A stretch of DNA of 64,000 bases from Plantago ovata (GCA_028274465.1 CM051456.1:3783545-3847544); one strand, 5' to 3'. Positions 11,601 to 24,615 are shown, counted from the first letter of the stretch. A program made the numbers and translations. Notes: a model not told the origin generated them from the sequence alone.

Positions 11601-12591
11601 TCATAACAGTGACAAAACACATAATACAAACTCATCATAACAGTGACAGTGAACCCAAGAACACTCATCCTTTTCCAAACTCATCATTTTAGTCCACATT
11701 CTGTTGTCATCTGCAGAGCCATTATTATAATCCTTAATCATCCAAGCATCAAACAGATCCCTTAAGTTCCAACGAGACAGAAACAAAAAACCACTCAGTG
11801 CAACCAATTTCAAATCGCAGACCTCTCGCACATTACTAACTTCCAAAGGCAAAGGAATCTTCCGGTAAGTTTCGGTCGTTAAATAAAGTGCAACTATCCA
11901 TCCCAAACGACGCGTTACCCAATGTAATGCCCCATTCACAAAGGCTCCATCCATTGTGCGCGGCTCAATACAATCAGCTGGAAAATCACAAGTCTTACGC
12001 CAAGCTCTCGAATTCACAGAATATATAGCAGTCCTAGACTTGATAATTCTTACTACCTTGCAATCATCACTAGCTTCATCGTACCCTATCCCGCTATAAG
12101 GATGATCACTGTAACCTTTTCTATAATCATTCGGAATCACATCACAAGAAGGTAACTTGAGAGACTCACCAGTAAAAGGATTCCAAATGACCCAAACCAA
12201 GTTACTTAGGCTTAGAACTAGAAATCAAAATCAACCCATTGCAGTTGGGCACAGGGAGATCGCGTATACGTGGCACTCCAGGACAAACAGGAGGCTTGAC
12301 ACTAACAGCATCAACCTCTTTAGTACAAGCACACTCAAACAGTGAAGTACAGATGGAAGGTTGATGGTCATCGAATAATAAGCAACGCAGAGGAAACAAG
12401 AAAAGCTTACCGTACTTGCTTCTGTGGAGAATCCACCCATCGTCATTGTCACGGTTCATGTGAAGTGTGGAGAATTTGGGGTGGTCGATGATGTCACGCC
12501 ATGACTTGCAAACGCACCGCATCTGGAACAGAGTGTCCATGGGCACGCGCCGGAGTGTCTCCTGGTAAGCGCCGGTCACAATGTCCGACAT
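11601..12591 (-). pseudogene. F-box protein with FBA domain, copy B (frameshifted and 3'-truncated)
   Basis: The frame from 12591 down to 12202 encodes an F-box (MSDIVTGAYQETLRRVPMDT, VCKSWRDIIDHPKF) and the linker through NCNGLILISSSKPK, then stops. The FBA domain resumes in another frame at 12200 (VWVIWNPFTGES, GIGYDEASDDCKVV, NGALHWVT). Against copy A there is a 4-bp insertion at the junction, which creates the stop. After WTKMMSLEKDE the sequence jumps to 3' flank: the last 100 or so residues present in copy A are deleted. This is a pseudogene unless a short F-box-only product is used. Confidence 0.8.
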
Positions 12592-13329
12592 TTGTTTGTT
12601 TCAGGGAAGTTCCAAGCTAGTGTTGAAACTGAGAGATGGAAAGGGAGCTAGTGTTTTTACTTCACCATGGAATTCGATCCCTCCATCACCAATATAAAGA
12701 ATTGTTGTCTGTGTTATGGGATTCCAGCTTTGGACATTTGTCCCAAACCCACATATTCAAAGTTTGACTAGCAGAGATTGTGTCTTTACTGTTGTAGTAG
12801 TGTTCAGCCCCCATTTAATTCAAGCTCTGTAAGTTTGACCGGAAGATGGATTTCCCCCCTCACTGTAGCATGGCCTACTTTTTCCCCGTTCAGCGGCAGG
12901 CAGGATTGCAGTCTCTTGAAAATATAAACACTTATTATGGTCAAACTTAAGTGACAGACTATAACTGGAAACACTTCTACTTTGCAACAGATGAATGAAT
13001 CCTTCTGTAGACTGAGACCAAGTATCTATAAGTAATTACAGAAGCTGCAAGAACTAGTCCATCAGAGTATTTTTAATAAGAGATTTATAAGACAGATTAT
13101 AAAGATCTTTGTATCATACAGTTGAAACCTAAACAGCTGTCTTTTTTATCTGTGCAGAGTCTATATCTATCCCAGATAAAGTTTCTGTCCTGCATAATCT
13201 TCCAATATTACTCCCCAATCATCTGTTGCATAATTTAATTTTATCACTAGCATCATATGGTTTTTCTAGGGAAAAAAATTAGAAATCGGAAACACAATCC
13301 AAAATGATCATAATAAAAGTGACAAAAGA
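12592..13329. other. Upstream flank of F-box B
   Basis: No gene is seen. The stretch 12945-13070 repeats 7660-7800 and recurs again at 14017-14180, so three copies of the F-box upstream flank are present. Confidence 0.55.
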
Positions 13330-13535
13330 ACAGCATATGGTAACAAGAACTTACCATTTTTGTTCCTATGGATGATCCAATTGTCACCGATTCAACGAGT
13401 AATTTGCCGTTTTGCAAATTCTGGGTCATCGATGATTTGACGCCATGTCTTGCAGACGGACCGCAACTGGAACAGGGACTCTACGGGGACACGCAGGAGG
13501 ACTTCGCGGAAAGCATCTGTCGGAATGTCCGACAT
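13330..13535 (-). pseudogene. F-box domain fragment C
   Basis: From the ATG at 13535 the frame reads MSDIPTDAFREVLLRVPVES, then LFQLRSVCKTWRQIIDDPEFAK, an F-box close to the sister copies. A stop follows shortly, and then WIIHRNKNGKF in the same frame. No FBA domain follows downstream (towards 13080). Its upstream flank (14017-14180) matches those of copies A and B. Confidence 0.75.
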
Positions 13536-14457
13536 TTTTTCGGAAGTGCAACGATACTGAGGAACGGCAATTTGGAAATGATGCTAGGGTTTGGTTTCTG
13601 AATAACTTTCTTCACTACTTGGAGAAATGTTAAAACAGAATAGAAAAGGAAAGTGTGATCTAGGTCGTATAATTGGCACATAACAGGGTGTGCTCTGCGT
13701 CCCGTTTGAGCTCTAACTAACACAGAGTGCAATTCTCACTCTAAGACAACAGAAAGGACATGCTTTTGAAGAAAAGCGAGGGATTAAAATGTAGTTACTA
13801 TCCTGGTCATATTCCCGGGTCGGGTGTAACTGATTTGAAGCCAAGGGAGAAGATGATCCACAACAGGAGCGGTCATGCAGAGTCCTACCAGCACTTAAAA
13901 CATATTTCAAATTGGATGATTCACAAATTCCATCATAGAAGAAAGTTAAAAACAGCATAAACACTTCAAACATCAAGCACAGAAGGACTATTCAATCGAT
14001 CATAGCTAGACCTATTGCGAACTTAAGTGACAGAGTTAGACTAGATACACATCTATTTTGCTGTCAACAGATGAATAAATCCATTTGTAGACTTAGACCG
14101 AGAATAAGTAATTACGAAGCTGCAAGAAGTAGTTCATCAGAATATGAGATCAATAAGAGGAGTATTTAACAGATAATTATAAGACAGATTAGAAAGATCT
14201 CTTTTGCATAATCTGATTTTATCACTAGCATCATATTTTTTCTAGGGAAAAAGTTAGAAATCGAAAATAATCAGAATTGATCATAATAACAGTGACAAAA
14301 CAAAATACATACTATGCTTCTAATATTAGCAAAAGTTAAGCTTCTGATACATGTGCCAAATAGATCATTAGTCATTCGCACAACTTACAAAATACTTTCA
14401 TCCTAGAGTAGAGAGTTACGACCAGCATAAAAACTTCAAAAGGCAGCACAAAAGAAC
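13536..14457. other. Flanks of F-box fragments C and D
   Basis: The part 14017-14180 is upstream flank of fragment C. The part 14285-14450 matches the 3' flank of F-box A (5590-5815) and so belongs to fragment D. No gene is seen. Confidence 0.55.
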
Positions 14458-15425
14458 TTAAATGTTCAACCAATCATGAGGGGATGGAAATCCGAAGATT
14501 ACTTTCAACGCCAGCTTTTCATGATCATCACCCCTTTTCCTCTTCCTGTTCATTGACTTTACTTCTGGAGCAACAACCTCTTTTGCACCATCATTCCTCT
14601 GGAAACGAACAAGGCTAGAAGAAATAACTTGGGAAGTAAAGAATTCACGCTCATCACCAAAGGTATAGGGATTAATCTCCGTACAAACTTGATCAGCCCC
14701 ATAAGCATTTGGATCAACCTCCATACAAACTGTACGTATATATTTCTTCTTCACGTACCATGAAAACATCCGACTCTTGTTGCGAAAAAGAACCCGATTT
14801 TCATTCTCCAAATACGCAATTGGACTCAAACCTCCCATATAATAACAATCTACATGATCTAAAGGGGTCATCTTAGTCCACATATTTTCATCACAACCAT
14901 TATAATCCTTAAACCTTAATCATCCACACAACATACAGATCCTCCTGGTTCCAAGAAGTCAGAAACAAGCGTCCACTCAATGCAACTACTACCTGTGGCG
15001 ACGGACTGTTTTCATAACGAAGTCACACGGGCAATGGAAATTTTCGGTAAGTTTCCGTGGTTAATTAAATCAAGAGCAACTACCCTCCCCAAGTACGTAG
15101 AGTACGTACCCATGTTTCTCTGCGGTATAAGCAACCCAATGCAACGCACCATTTGCGAAAGCTCCATTGCACATGAACTCCTTATCAGTTAAACGATAAT
15201 CTTCACCCTTGGCATGTGGACGAATACAATCCGATGGAAAATCCTCGATCCTACGCCAAACTCCCGAATTAACGGAACATATAAAAGTACCCGAATCGAA
15301 AATACTAACGACATTATAGTCACCGCTAGCCTCATCATATCCCAGCCCACTATAAAGATAACGAGCGCCTCCGTCAATCGGAAACTCATCGCACAGGGTA
15401 TAAGATGCATGCCCTACCTGTAACC
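14458..15425 (-). pseudogene. F-box associated domain fragment D (N-terminus lost)
   Basis: Reading from 15425 downward gives GLGYDEASGDYNVV, FICSVNSGVWRRIEDFPSDC and NGALHWVAY, then after frame changes a closed 141-aa stretch from 14883 to 14458 (MWTKMTPLDHVDCYYMGGLS through MNRKRKRG). The order matches the C-terminal two thirds of F-box A. The F-box itself is absent; homology ends at about 15425, shortly before the MITE at 15462. At least two frame changes or stops interrupt the middle part. Confidence 0.75.
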
Positions 15426-15461
15426 GAAATTTGCAATTTCATTCTTGTAGTATTAAACTTA

Positions 15462-16258
15462 GGCTAGTGATATAGCCAGAGCTAAAATTACTAATGCCAG
15501 ATTAATTTACCTTTATAAACACTAATCACTTTTATCATGGAAAAAATTGATCAAACCCCCCAAACTATACTATAAGTGAGACATTACCCCCTAACTTATT
15601 AAATTTGATACTTAACCCCCTCACCTATATAAATTGTTGCAACATACCCCCTATATAATATTTTACTATCAATTTAATATTTTCCATTCAATTTAATATT
15701 TTCCCTTCAATTAAATATTTCCGTTTGATTCCAAATTAATCATAATACCTACCGAAAAACTAATTTTGAAAATTATAATATGAAACTATACGATTTTCAC
15801 TTTTATAATATAATATAATATAAGTTTAAATATTATTTTCCATGTACAATTAATGAAAATATTATTTTTTCACTTTTATAATATAAATTGTATTGGAAAA
15901 ATAAGATTTGAACTTATATTATAGAATTAAAATCTTATATTTTTATAATATAATTTTTAAAATTATTTTTCGGTATGAATTAGGATTAATTGGAGTCAAA
16001 CTAACATATTAAATTATAGGGAAAATATTAAATTGAATGAAAAATATTAAATTAAAGGAAAAATATTATATAGGGGGTGTGTGGTAACACTTTAAATAGA
16101 TGAGGGGGTTAAGTATCAAACTTATTAATAGGTAAGGGGGTAATGTCTCAATTGTAGTAAAGTTCAGGGGGTTTGATCAATTTTATCCTTTTATCATTTC
16201 TAAAAGTGCACAAATTGCTCTAGTATTAGTAATTTTAGTTCTGACTATATCACTAGCC
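15462..16258. mobile_element. 797-bp foldback MITE (PIF/Harbinger- or Tourist-like)
   Basis: The element starts GGCTAGTGATATAG and ends in its near complement, with TTA on each side as target duplication (15459-15461 and 16259-16261). The two halves are inverted copies of each other over roughly 350 bp: the AAAATTGATCAAACCCCC block (about 15544), the ACTTAACCCCCTC block and the CAATTTAATATTTTCC block all recur inverted on the right side. A TTA target site and GG-initial ends are usual for PIF/Harbinger MITEs. It carries no coding sequence. Its transcript would fold into a long hairpin. Confidence 0.85.
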
Positions 16259-17076
16259 TTAAATTTATACTCCCTCAGCATCGACACTAATCTACTCTTT
16301 CCATTCCATTTTACGTTTGTTTCTTCCGAAAGATTTGTACTTAGTTTGTTAACCGTTGGATTGGTTTTCTGTTAGATTAATGGTTTGAGATTTGGCTTCT
16401 ATGTTGAGTGAATCTTTTGAATAATTCATTTGGGTTTGTTTTGTTCTACTTGTGTGGAAGGCAAATGGGTGAATGAGGGAGGGAGTTTAACATTCAAGTT
16501 ATTTATTTAATTATCTTTGACAAATGGCTTTTTGAGATTACTGGCCTAAATAATCAAAATTTTCTATACATCTTAAGTAGCTCAAAAGCTCGCAAAAACA
16601 TGGGGGGGGGGGGGGGGCATTCTTCCACTTCAAAAGAGGGGAAAAAAAAATTACTGAATAACAAACATCTATAAAGTGCAATATATGTCTTCTGAACAAC
16701 TTAAACACAGTCAAAACGTGAGCACACATCTGGATCTCAGCTTGCTCGTTTTGAGCATAAACATCATTTCATCTCCTAATAACACAGGCAAAACTTGACT
16801 CATCATCAGTTCGCGGTTAAGAAGACGATTAGTTTTTCGCTGTAAACAAGATTTCTTCCAGACTTTTTCTTTATGTTTAGAACTAATCTGGAAAAGCAAT
16901 GTCCAGCTTAAGGCAACTGCAAATTACCAATATATACATGTTCATGGACCATTGTTCAAACATCACCCTGACAGATTGAATGCTCAGCTTTTGGGATCAT
17001 CAATTTTCTCCCAATACAGAGGGACGCTGCATCAATCAATCATGTACTATAACCCGATTTTGAGTGCGATTTCACC
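16259..17076. other. 3' flank of hydrolase gene, with 16-bp poly-G run
   Basis: No gene is seen. An uninterrupted run of 16 G sits at 16602-16617. The last 250 bp probably include the 3' UTR of the hydrolase gene. Confidence 0.6.
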
Positions 17077-19817
17077 TCACCCATAAATGTAACAGTTCCC
17101 ATCTTCACGTGCAGATAGTTTCTTGTCCATCCAGTCAATGATATCCTGAGCGATCTCTTCACGCTCGGGCTCAAAAAGAAGGTCATGCAGAAAGCCTTCG
17201 TAGAGTTTTATTTCCTTAAACTTGGACGGTGCCTCATCGTACAAATCCTTAGAGGCCAATGGATCAGTGACTCTATCAGCGGTCCCATGAAGGACAAAGA
17301 ACGGAACTGTGATGGACTGGAAGTTCCGCATCAAGTATGAAGAGATGCGCAGAATTTCATGCCCAGTTCGGACTCTTATAGGCCCAGTGTAGACCAGAGG
17401 GTCAGAGTACTTAGCCAAGAGCGCTGCAGGGTCTCGGCTAACAGGAATTCCTCTTTTGTTTGCTCCTTTGAACTGGAACCTTGGAGCCACCAACGAGAAT
17501 ATAGGTGCAACAGCCTATGCCAAGACAACAAGAGCAACTTCAGATTGACATATACACCTTCCAATAGCTATGGTGGTTTTAAGAAGAAAAAAAACTTACA
17601 CCAACAATTGGATGAGCTGGTTTCACACGGAGAGCTGGTGAAGTCAATACGATACCCTCCAACATTTCTTCAATGTGTGGATATGAAGCCGCCTGTTGAT
17701 ATCAGTATGAGAGTTAACAACTTAACATTGGCATAACACACAGATAATAAACGGAGAGGACAATTATGACAGGAGTATTGTCCAAGTTAAATCAATACCT
17801 TCAGGACCACTGCACCTCCAGTTGAGTGACCAAATAGAAAGCATGGTATGCCTGGGTTTTCAGCTCTGATCTTTTCGAGAAAGGCCGCCTTCAGATCATA
17901 GAGAACATACATTAGAACATTATGTTATGCACCTGGGCTCCCAAACCAAGTAATTTAACTAGAAAAGTTTAGTCCAGTTAATGGGACAAGAGAACATACA
18001 TTAGTATGTTATGCACCTGGCTCCGAAACCAAGTAATTTAACTAGAAAAGTTTAGTCCAGTTAATGGGACAGAAAGTGCTTGCATATTGCTGAGCATATA
18101 AAACAATGTCAAAACAAAAGAACAAGCTAAACATACCGTGTCCGCAACTACATGGTCCAATGAGGGTACATATCCATGCAATCCATCACTTCCTCCATGA
18201 CCTATCCAATGAAATATCATGTCAGAGATGTAAAAATATCCAATGGTCTCCCACACAGTCTAAACATAATCAGCGCCGAACGAAAATGATCTCTTCTGGT
18301 ATTTGATAAAAACAGTTCCTATATGACAGCAGGGAAGGGAATTTCGGGAAAAAACATGACAGTACCCTCATCGGAGGCACATGATTCATCAGTTTTTTCA
18401 TAAATAATACCAAAATACCGTCGAACAAAGATGAATTTGGACAGGCTGAACCACAAAAATTGCATCCAACACAGCAATATGGCATATGCAATCTAGTTTT
18501 CTAGAAAACGAATCAAGAATACTGATGGACTTACGGAGCAAGATTTATTCAGGAAAGAACAGTTTAATAAGAAAGAGAAAGCTGTGTAGGCAGAGAGATA
18601 CAGTATGTTTAAATGCCATATCTAATTATGTAGGTAAAAACAGTTCATAAGCAATATTTAATTGTGTAGGAAAGGACAGTTTTTTGTATTACTCCATTAA
18701 ATAAGATTAAATTACAGAAACCTTTGGAACTATAATACAAACACATTACATACCTATCCAATCCATTGCATACACTCCAAAATGAGAGCCTACTAGTTGC
18801 TTAGCAAAATGAGCATACCGTCCGCTGAAATCAATACATCATCAAATCATTACCATGCTAAACACCAGCACAACCAGCTTTGACTTAGACATGAACCATA
18901 CAAAAGAAAATGAAATGACATGCAGAAATCAAACCTGTGCTCGTTAAGTCCATGTATGATTATTAGTATACCCCTGCAACAAAACAAGTCCTTCATCAGA
19001 GAGATTCAAAACCAAAGTCAGATAAGAGCTTGCGACTTCAAACACAGCTATCACTCAACATCATTGCCCTCTCATGTTCATAAATACTACCAACATTTAC
19101 TGCTATTCCAAAGTAATGTGCAAGTAAAATGGTGATATAAAACAAGCAAACAAATCGAGCTCGAACCATATCACTGTTCCATTGAATATATGCACATATC
19201 ATGTATTTTTAAGCTGACTAAAAGCTCAATTAGGCCTTAAAAAAGCTGAACAAGAATGCATAAACATAACTAATTGTTTAACAATATATTCTAGGCAGGC
19301 ATTACCAGTAAATAGTAAACTATTCATATACAGAAGTACAGACGCATTTTTAGTTTTTCAATTGATTAGAAAATACTTAACAAATAACAATTAATATACT
19401 AACATACTTCAATTCACCGGAGACAGGAAACCAGGATCGGCAAAAGAGAGCATTCCGGCGAACACCTGAAAACAAGGACGTCGTCCACCGGCACTGGCTA
19501 CCGAAATCCTCATCCTCCAACACCATCTCGATCGCCTCCGCCAAAGCTCTACGCCTCATCGTATCCTCCTCATCTCTCCTCCTCCCGAACTTCCTCCTCC
19601 TTGCCGGAGTCGATGCGGCGGGGGAGGAAGGCAACCGATGGCGGCGAGGGAGAACCAGAAGGATCCAGACGAAGAAGGTGTAGAATACGAGGAGAAACCT
19701 GCGAAATGATTCGTAGGAGAGGATTGACTGGCGGAGGTTACGGAAGACCGGAATTATCCGGCCGCTGGCGCCGGAAGTGAGCTCCTCCACCTGCAAAGCT
19801 GCCGTAGCTGCCTCCAT
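17077..19817 (-). CDS. Alpha/beta hydrolase, monoacylglycerol lipase type (Hydrolase_4 family)
   Basis: Seven exons on the minus strand join in frame: 19408-19817, 18935-18973, 18754-18824, 18137-18201, 17799-17888, 17600-17692 and 17077-17514. All use GT-AG and give 401 aa. A single hydrophobic segment (about 41-57, FLLVFYTFFVWILLVLP) suggests membrane anchoring. The core has HGLNEHSGRYAHFA (144-157), GHGGSDG (174-180), the nucleophile elbow GHSTGG with S217, Asp336 in HGTAD, and His366 in GFLHD, so the triad is complete. Plant members are called MAGL or caffeoylshikimate-esterase-like, and likely substrates are monoacylglycerols or other esters. It best resembles the Arabidopsis MAGL-like genes containing KGANKRGIPVSRDPAALLAKYS, by memory. 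The fourth intron contains a recent tandem duplication. Confidence 0.93.
17901..18072. repeat. Intronic tandem duplication (about 85 bp x 2)
   Basis: A block starting GAGAACATACATTAG and ending TTAATGGGACA occurs at 17901-17989 and again at 17990-18072 with few differences. It lies in the intron between exons 4 and 5 of the hydrolase gene. Confidence 0.85.
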
Positions 19818-20704
19818 TGATGGAGGATTGTGAGAGAGAGAGAAATTGGTTAGGTTTTGAGGATTTTTGTGAGGATGAAGAAGAATTGAGTGCAGAATTG
19901 GGGAAAAGGAGATATTGTGGAAAATGGAAAGGAAGGGGGAGATGTTGGGGATTTTCGCGGAATTGGCGATCTTTATATGGACAGATAACGAATGTAACGA
20001 ATGGGTCTTTTCTCCGGTTCTCCTTCTCTACAGTCAACTACGGTTTGAATAGTTTTATTGTGTGGCGGTGTATGCAACGGAAATTTGGAATTTTTGTACT
20101 ACTATTATAAATCAACGTCACAAAAGCTACGTTTGCTAAAATCTACAATTAATATTGTCCTTTTTTTTCATCTTAGCTTTTAACATATCGTTATCACAAT
20201 TCATATCCATCTATGATCTATCATATCCATCTATGCTCCAAATGATCTTTGTGTTAGTATTGAAGATTTATGAGATTAAATTATTCATTTTGAAAAACTG
20301 AATGAATAAGTTATAATTTGATTACCATATGTTTTAAAATAACCAATTGGACTAAATACGTTTTCAATTATCACTGATTTACACCATCTAACACTTAGGT
20401 TAGGTCTGACAATTGGTTCAAATTGGTATGGATCAAATCCGTAGGGGGTCCATTTCATATTTAAGTTGGATTGGGCATGAAAAATGAAAATTCTAAAATT
20501 ATATTTCGAGCGTATCTTAAAACTTTTTCAACTTTCCTTTTGTAGATGTTCCATAAATTTATCCGTTGATATACAAACGCAAATCCCACATATTAAAAAT
20601 ATTATATCTTTCAATAATATTACAACTTTAACACCACACTTCACTTTAATATAATATTGTATTGATATTAGTGAATATAGGGACAAAAGAGTGTTAGACC
20701 TATT
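19818..20704. other. Upstream region of hydrolase gene and AT-rich spacer
   Basis: The first 200 bp are purine-rich on the plus strand (a CT-rich 5' UTR on the gene's strand). No clear TATA box was chosen. Beyond 20100 the sequence is AT-rich, with nothing recognised. Confidence 0.5.
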
Positions 20705-21664
20705 CAAATCAATCATTATAGCTTCTTTTTTTTTTTTTTTTGAGAAACAAACTTTCATTCCACGCAAACAAAACCATTACACAATATCACACAGATTAAC
20801 CGGCAACACACTGCCCGTCTCTGTTACAGCAACACGCTGAGCCAACGAATGTGCTAACATATTACCACTACGGCGCACAAAACTAAAGATTACAACTTGA
20901 AAATGAGCAACTAAGGACTTAATGTCCATCACTATAGATCCGCACGCGGACAACGAAACCGCTGACGATTGTAGTTGCTTCACTAAACTCAAGCAGTCAC
21001 CTTCAATAATAACCCGACGCAACCGCATCTCCCTTGCTAACAAAATAGCAGACCGTGCCGCCAAAGCTTCAGTAATCTCCGGATCACAAATATTAGGAAA
21101 CCTGTCACGTTTCCACCGTAAAACATGTCCATCCGCATCGCGCACCACAACTCCAGTCCCTGCTTGCTGCATCACCACAGACGCATCATAATTCACTTTG
21201 ACGAATTGGTCACCAGGAGCCTGCCAAGGAACAACACTCGGCGCACCTCTCTCCCCCGTAATGAGCCGCTGAGCCGCACCATACCGCTCCACATACTGAA
21301 CCGCAAACAGCACCAACTCCTGTGGATCAGCACTCTCACCATCATGTACTAACTTATTCCTCCTATACCAGATCCCCCAGCAAATACAAACAAACACATC
21401 AAACCGCGTCCCATCCAGCTGACACCGAACATGATCAATCCACTCCACCACAGTCGTCGCTGGACCGAAACAACACTATGTGGCAAGTTCGATAAAGCCC
21501 AAACCAGGCGTGTAAACGTACACGCATGAAATAAATGCAGTAAAGACCCAGATGCACCCCCACAAAACGGACACACATCATGTACCTCCATGCCTCGGCG
21601 CACCAAATTCGCACAAACCGGGAGGGCTCCACGCATCAGACGCCACAAATCAATCATTATAGCT
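20705..21664 (-). mobile_element. 5'-truncated LINE (zinc knuckle + RNase H end) with 19-bp target duplication
   Basis: The insertion 20724-21645 is flanked by a perfect 19-bp direct repeat, CAAATCAATCATTATAGCT (20705-20723 and 21646-21664). On the minus strand it ends in a run of A next to the downstream repeat, as expected for target-primed reverse transcription. It encodes the C-terminal part of a plant L1-type ORF2: a zf-RVT segment (CPFCGGASGSLLHLFHAC) and an RNase H-like domain from 21451 down to 20777 (KVNYDASVV, GTGVVVRDADG, EALAARSAI, VIIEGD). The two parts lie in different frames with one shift near 21460-21480. It is 5'-truncated and dead. The perfect target repeat suggests a young insertion. 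Confidence 0.92.
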
Positions 21665-24615
21665 AAAATGACAACTATGAGTGTTATATCAAAATTTCTA
21701 AAAAGACAATAAAATAAGATAGGAGGAAGTACTATATTCCAATTAAAAAATAACATGGGGATTTCTATTCTCAGGTCGGCTTCATACCAACCTAAACATA
21801 GGTCTTTATTATATATTTCATTCTAATTTATTAAATTTTGATAAAAATATATAAATGTGTAGTTATACCCCTACTTTCAAAAAAATCATTTAAATAATTT
21901 AAATAAGTTCTTACTATTTTATAAGTATGAAAAATAAAAAATTACTTTAACTAAAATTAAAATTAACCAATATATATCAAATTAATTTCAACAACAATTC
22001 AGTGGAATATTCGTTTTCCATAATCTCATTGCACTAGCTATCAACATTTGTAGAGGACAATAACAGAGGCTTATTTTTTTAGTTACGAAGCATATTATTT
22101 AGAAGTGTTCGATAGTTTATGTATCATTAAAATAGATAAATTAATTGTGATCAATTAACTTTGGTTTGTGATTAAGATTAATTAATAAGGTTTACGTATA
22201 TATAATCATATAAATTGAAATTAAGGACATTACAGTTAATTTGTATTTTTTGTGGTGATTTTTAATGTTAAAGAAAATTAATTATAATCCATCGTACCAA
22301 AAATGACTTTGAACCGAAATGAATGGATGAGATTAAATTAAGCGCCACATGGAAACTATTGAATGAATACATGAGTTTAGGTCGGTACAGAGCCGATCTG
22401 AAAATATGAAGCCTACTCCACTTACTTTATCAATTTTCTATTATTTTGTTGTTGTTTTTATATTGCACGACACCCTAAATCCCTAATGGGTAATATTTTA
22501 TGATACGGAGGGAGTATGGCTTTTGGTGTCTAAGTTCATTCGGATCGAACGTACCCAACTATGTAAAATACTTTTAAATCAGATCGGATCGAATTGAAAT
22601 CCATAAATCAGTCCCAAATTACCCATGGGTGTTTCATTGTTTCAAATATATGAATTATTATCACCAATATTATTATTATTGAGATTACACATACCAATTA
22701 AGGTTTCCGCTTCACTTTTATTCATTCATAATCCCTTATTTTTGTAATATACACTTTTACATGCATACGTGGAAAACTTATAAGAACATGACACAATTCA
22801 CTAGTTAAATATGTTCATTGGTGACATTAGGCTATGTCATTTAGTTCGAAAAATATAACAACCACTAGAATTATCGACAAAAAATTGAAATTAGCCGGAT
22901 TTTGTAAAACACTTTGTAGAAAACATGGGGTTGCATGAGAGGCAACGAGGTAGCCATTTACAAGAAGTTGAAAATCGAATAGAATAGCAGAGGAAGTAAC
23001 AGGAGAAGAAGAGTGTTGGATAATTTATCACGCTTAGCTAGATAGATAGTTGAGCTTGTTAGCCAACGAAATTGGGAAATGTTCCGATATTTCCATACTA
23101 AATTTAAGACACGCTTAATACGTGTACTATTAAGATTGGATTAGCGTGGACCCACATGTTTTAGGACCGGTACACCATGATGTTACGTGGGGACCGGTAG
23201 TAGAGAGAGATTGTGGCCAGGGATTTCCATTTCAGAAATTTCGGAGAACTTTTGAAACGGCACTCAAAGGCCGGTCACCAAATCGTTTTTGTCTTCTTCA
23301 TACCTATTTTAACCTTTTTCCAATAAATAAAATTTTAAATTTAACTATAAACTATTTTTAAATTTAACTACTGTATAAACTATTTTTAAATTATAATATA
23401 ATATTTAATAAACTTATATTATAAAATGTAAAATCTATATTTTTATAACATAATTTCATTAAATATCACTTGATTATATCCCAAATATTTTTGTACACAT
23501 TAAGTGAATTTGTATTTTCATAATATAATTTTATTAATTATCAATTACATTTAAAAAATATTTATATTTCATTATTTGGATATCTAAAAAGTAGTTAAAA
23601 TTATATATGATACTTCCTATACTTTTATGTATTCCTTACAATGTTTTTTATAATTATTTAATCAACTGCTTTAAATGCTTTTTAAGTTGTAATAGTTTGA
23701 TTACTTTAAATAGGAAAATGAAACTTTATTTAGTTTAGGTATCAATGTATAACTTACTCATTACTTAATAGATCGCGTATAATAATGTAACACGTACATA
23801 AAGTCTAGATAGCGAAATACTCTATATATTTAGTATCTATCTAATAAAATTGTAGACCACGCAATTGAAATCAATTTAATTGATTTCAATTTCAATTCGA
23901 CCGACCGAACCATGCCTCTAAATTAACGAACCATGCCTCTAAATTCATCACTTAACATAACTTAAACGAACCATGACTCTAATTAATAATTTCTCTCACC
24001 TCAAATTTCCTACACTATTTTCGCCCTTATCATCTTCTTTTGTTCTTTTCTTCTCCATCATATACACAGACAACAATACGTCTCTTCCCCTTCTTTTTGT
24101 TTTTTTTTTTTTTTTTCATTTCTCTCTATTTGTTTCATCTTTCAAATCTACATATCCAGGCCTAAAACAGTTGGAGAAATTGAATTGGAGAGTCTTGGTT
24201 TTAGATCGTTGCAAGTTTCGCAAGGAAGATGTCTGGAGGAAATTTGGGGCTGCAAGAGGAGATTTATAAGTGCTTGAGGAAATGTTTGGGTATAAATTAA
24301 GTTCTATTTTGTTTTTCGAGTAATAAATAAATTTTGGATTTATTTCAACCTTAACATCGTTTAGAAAATTAAACTATTGAAGTTTGGGTTGGTAAATCTT
24401 TAGGATTTAATTCAAAAAAGGCTTGTTGAGCAAATAAGGTGAAGAAAGATTAGACTATAAATATTTGGTTCGAGAATTGAAAATGGGCCTTTTCCATTAC
24501 ACAATCAAAGTGCAATACAAAGAAGGTTCAATGCTTGAAGGAAATAAAACACGCACGCATGTTCATCGGAGGTAGATGATGGTGACATCCGGGTGGTGAA
24601 ACGGGTTTATAACCA
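21665..24615. other. AT-rich intergenic region
   Basis: No confident gene is seen. At 23970-24225 a pyrimidine-rich, 5'-UTR-like stretch leads to a small ORF at 24229-24300 (MSGGNLGLQEEIYKCLRKCL, 23 aa in all). This could be a captured first exon, but no continuation is found. From about 23700 the sequence begins to match 25435 onward, the 3' flank of the second peptide gene. Confidence 0.45.

Larger units (their letters stand above)
7841..13080. repeat. Unit B of the GH5 + F-box segmental duplication
   Basis: It is collinear with unit A (1117-7810), as listed there. It additionally carries an F-box N-terminal fragment at 8254-8574, and lacks the 0.84-kb insertion. It also has a deletion of about 0.45 kb removing the 3' part of its F-box gene. 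Confidence 0.8.

Noticed and set aside
24229-24300. Small ORF MSGGNLGLQEEIYKCLRKCL as a gene
   Set aside because: Only 23 codons with a 5'-UTR-like leader, no continuing exon or family match found.
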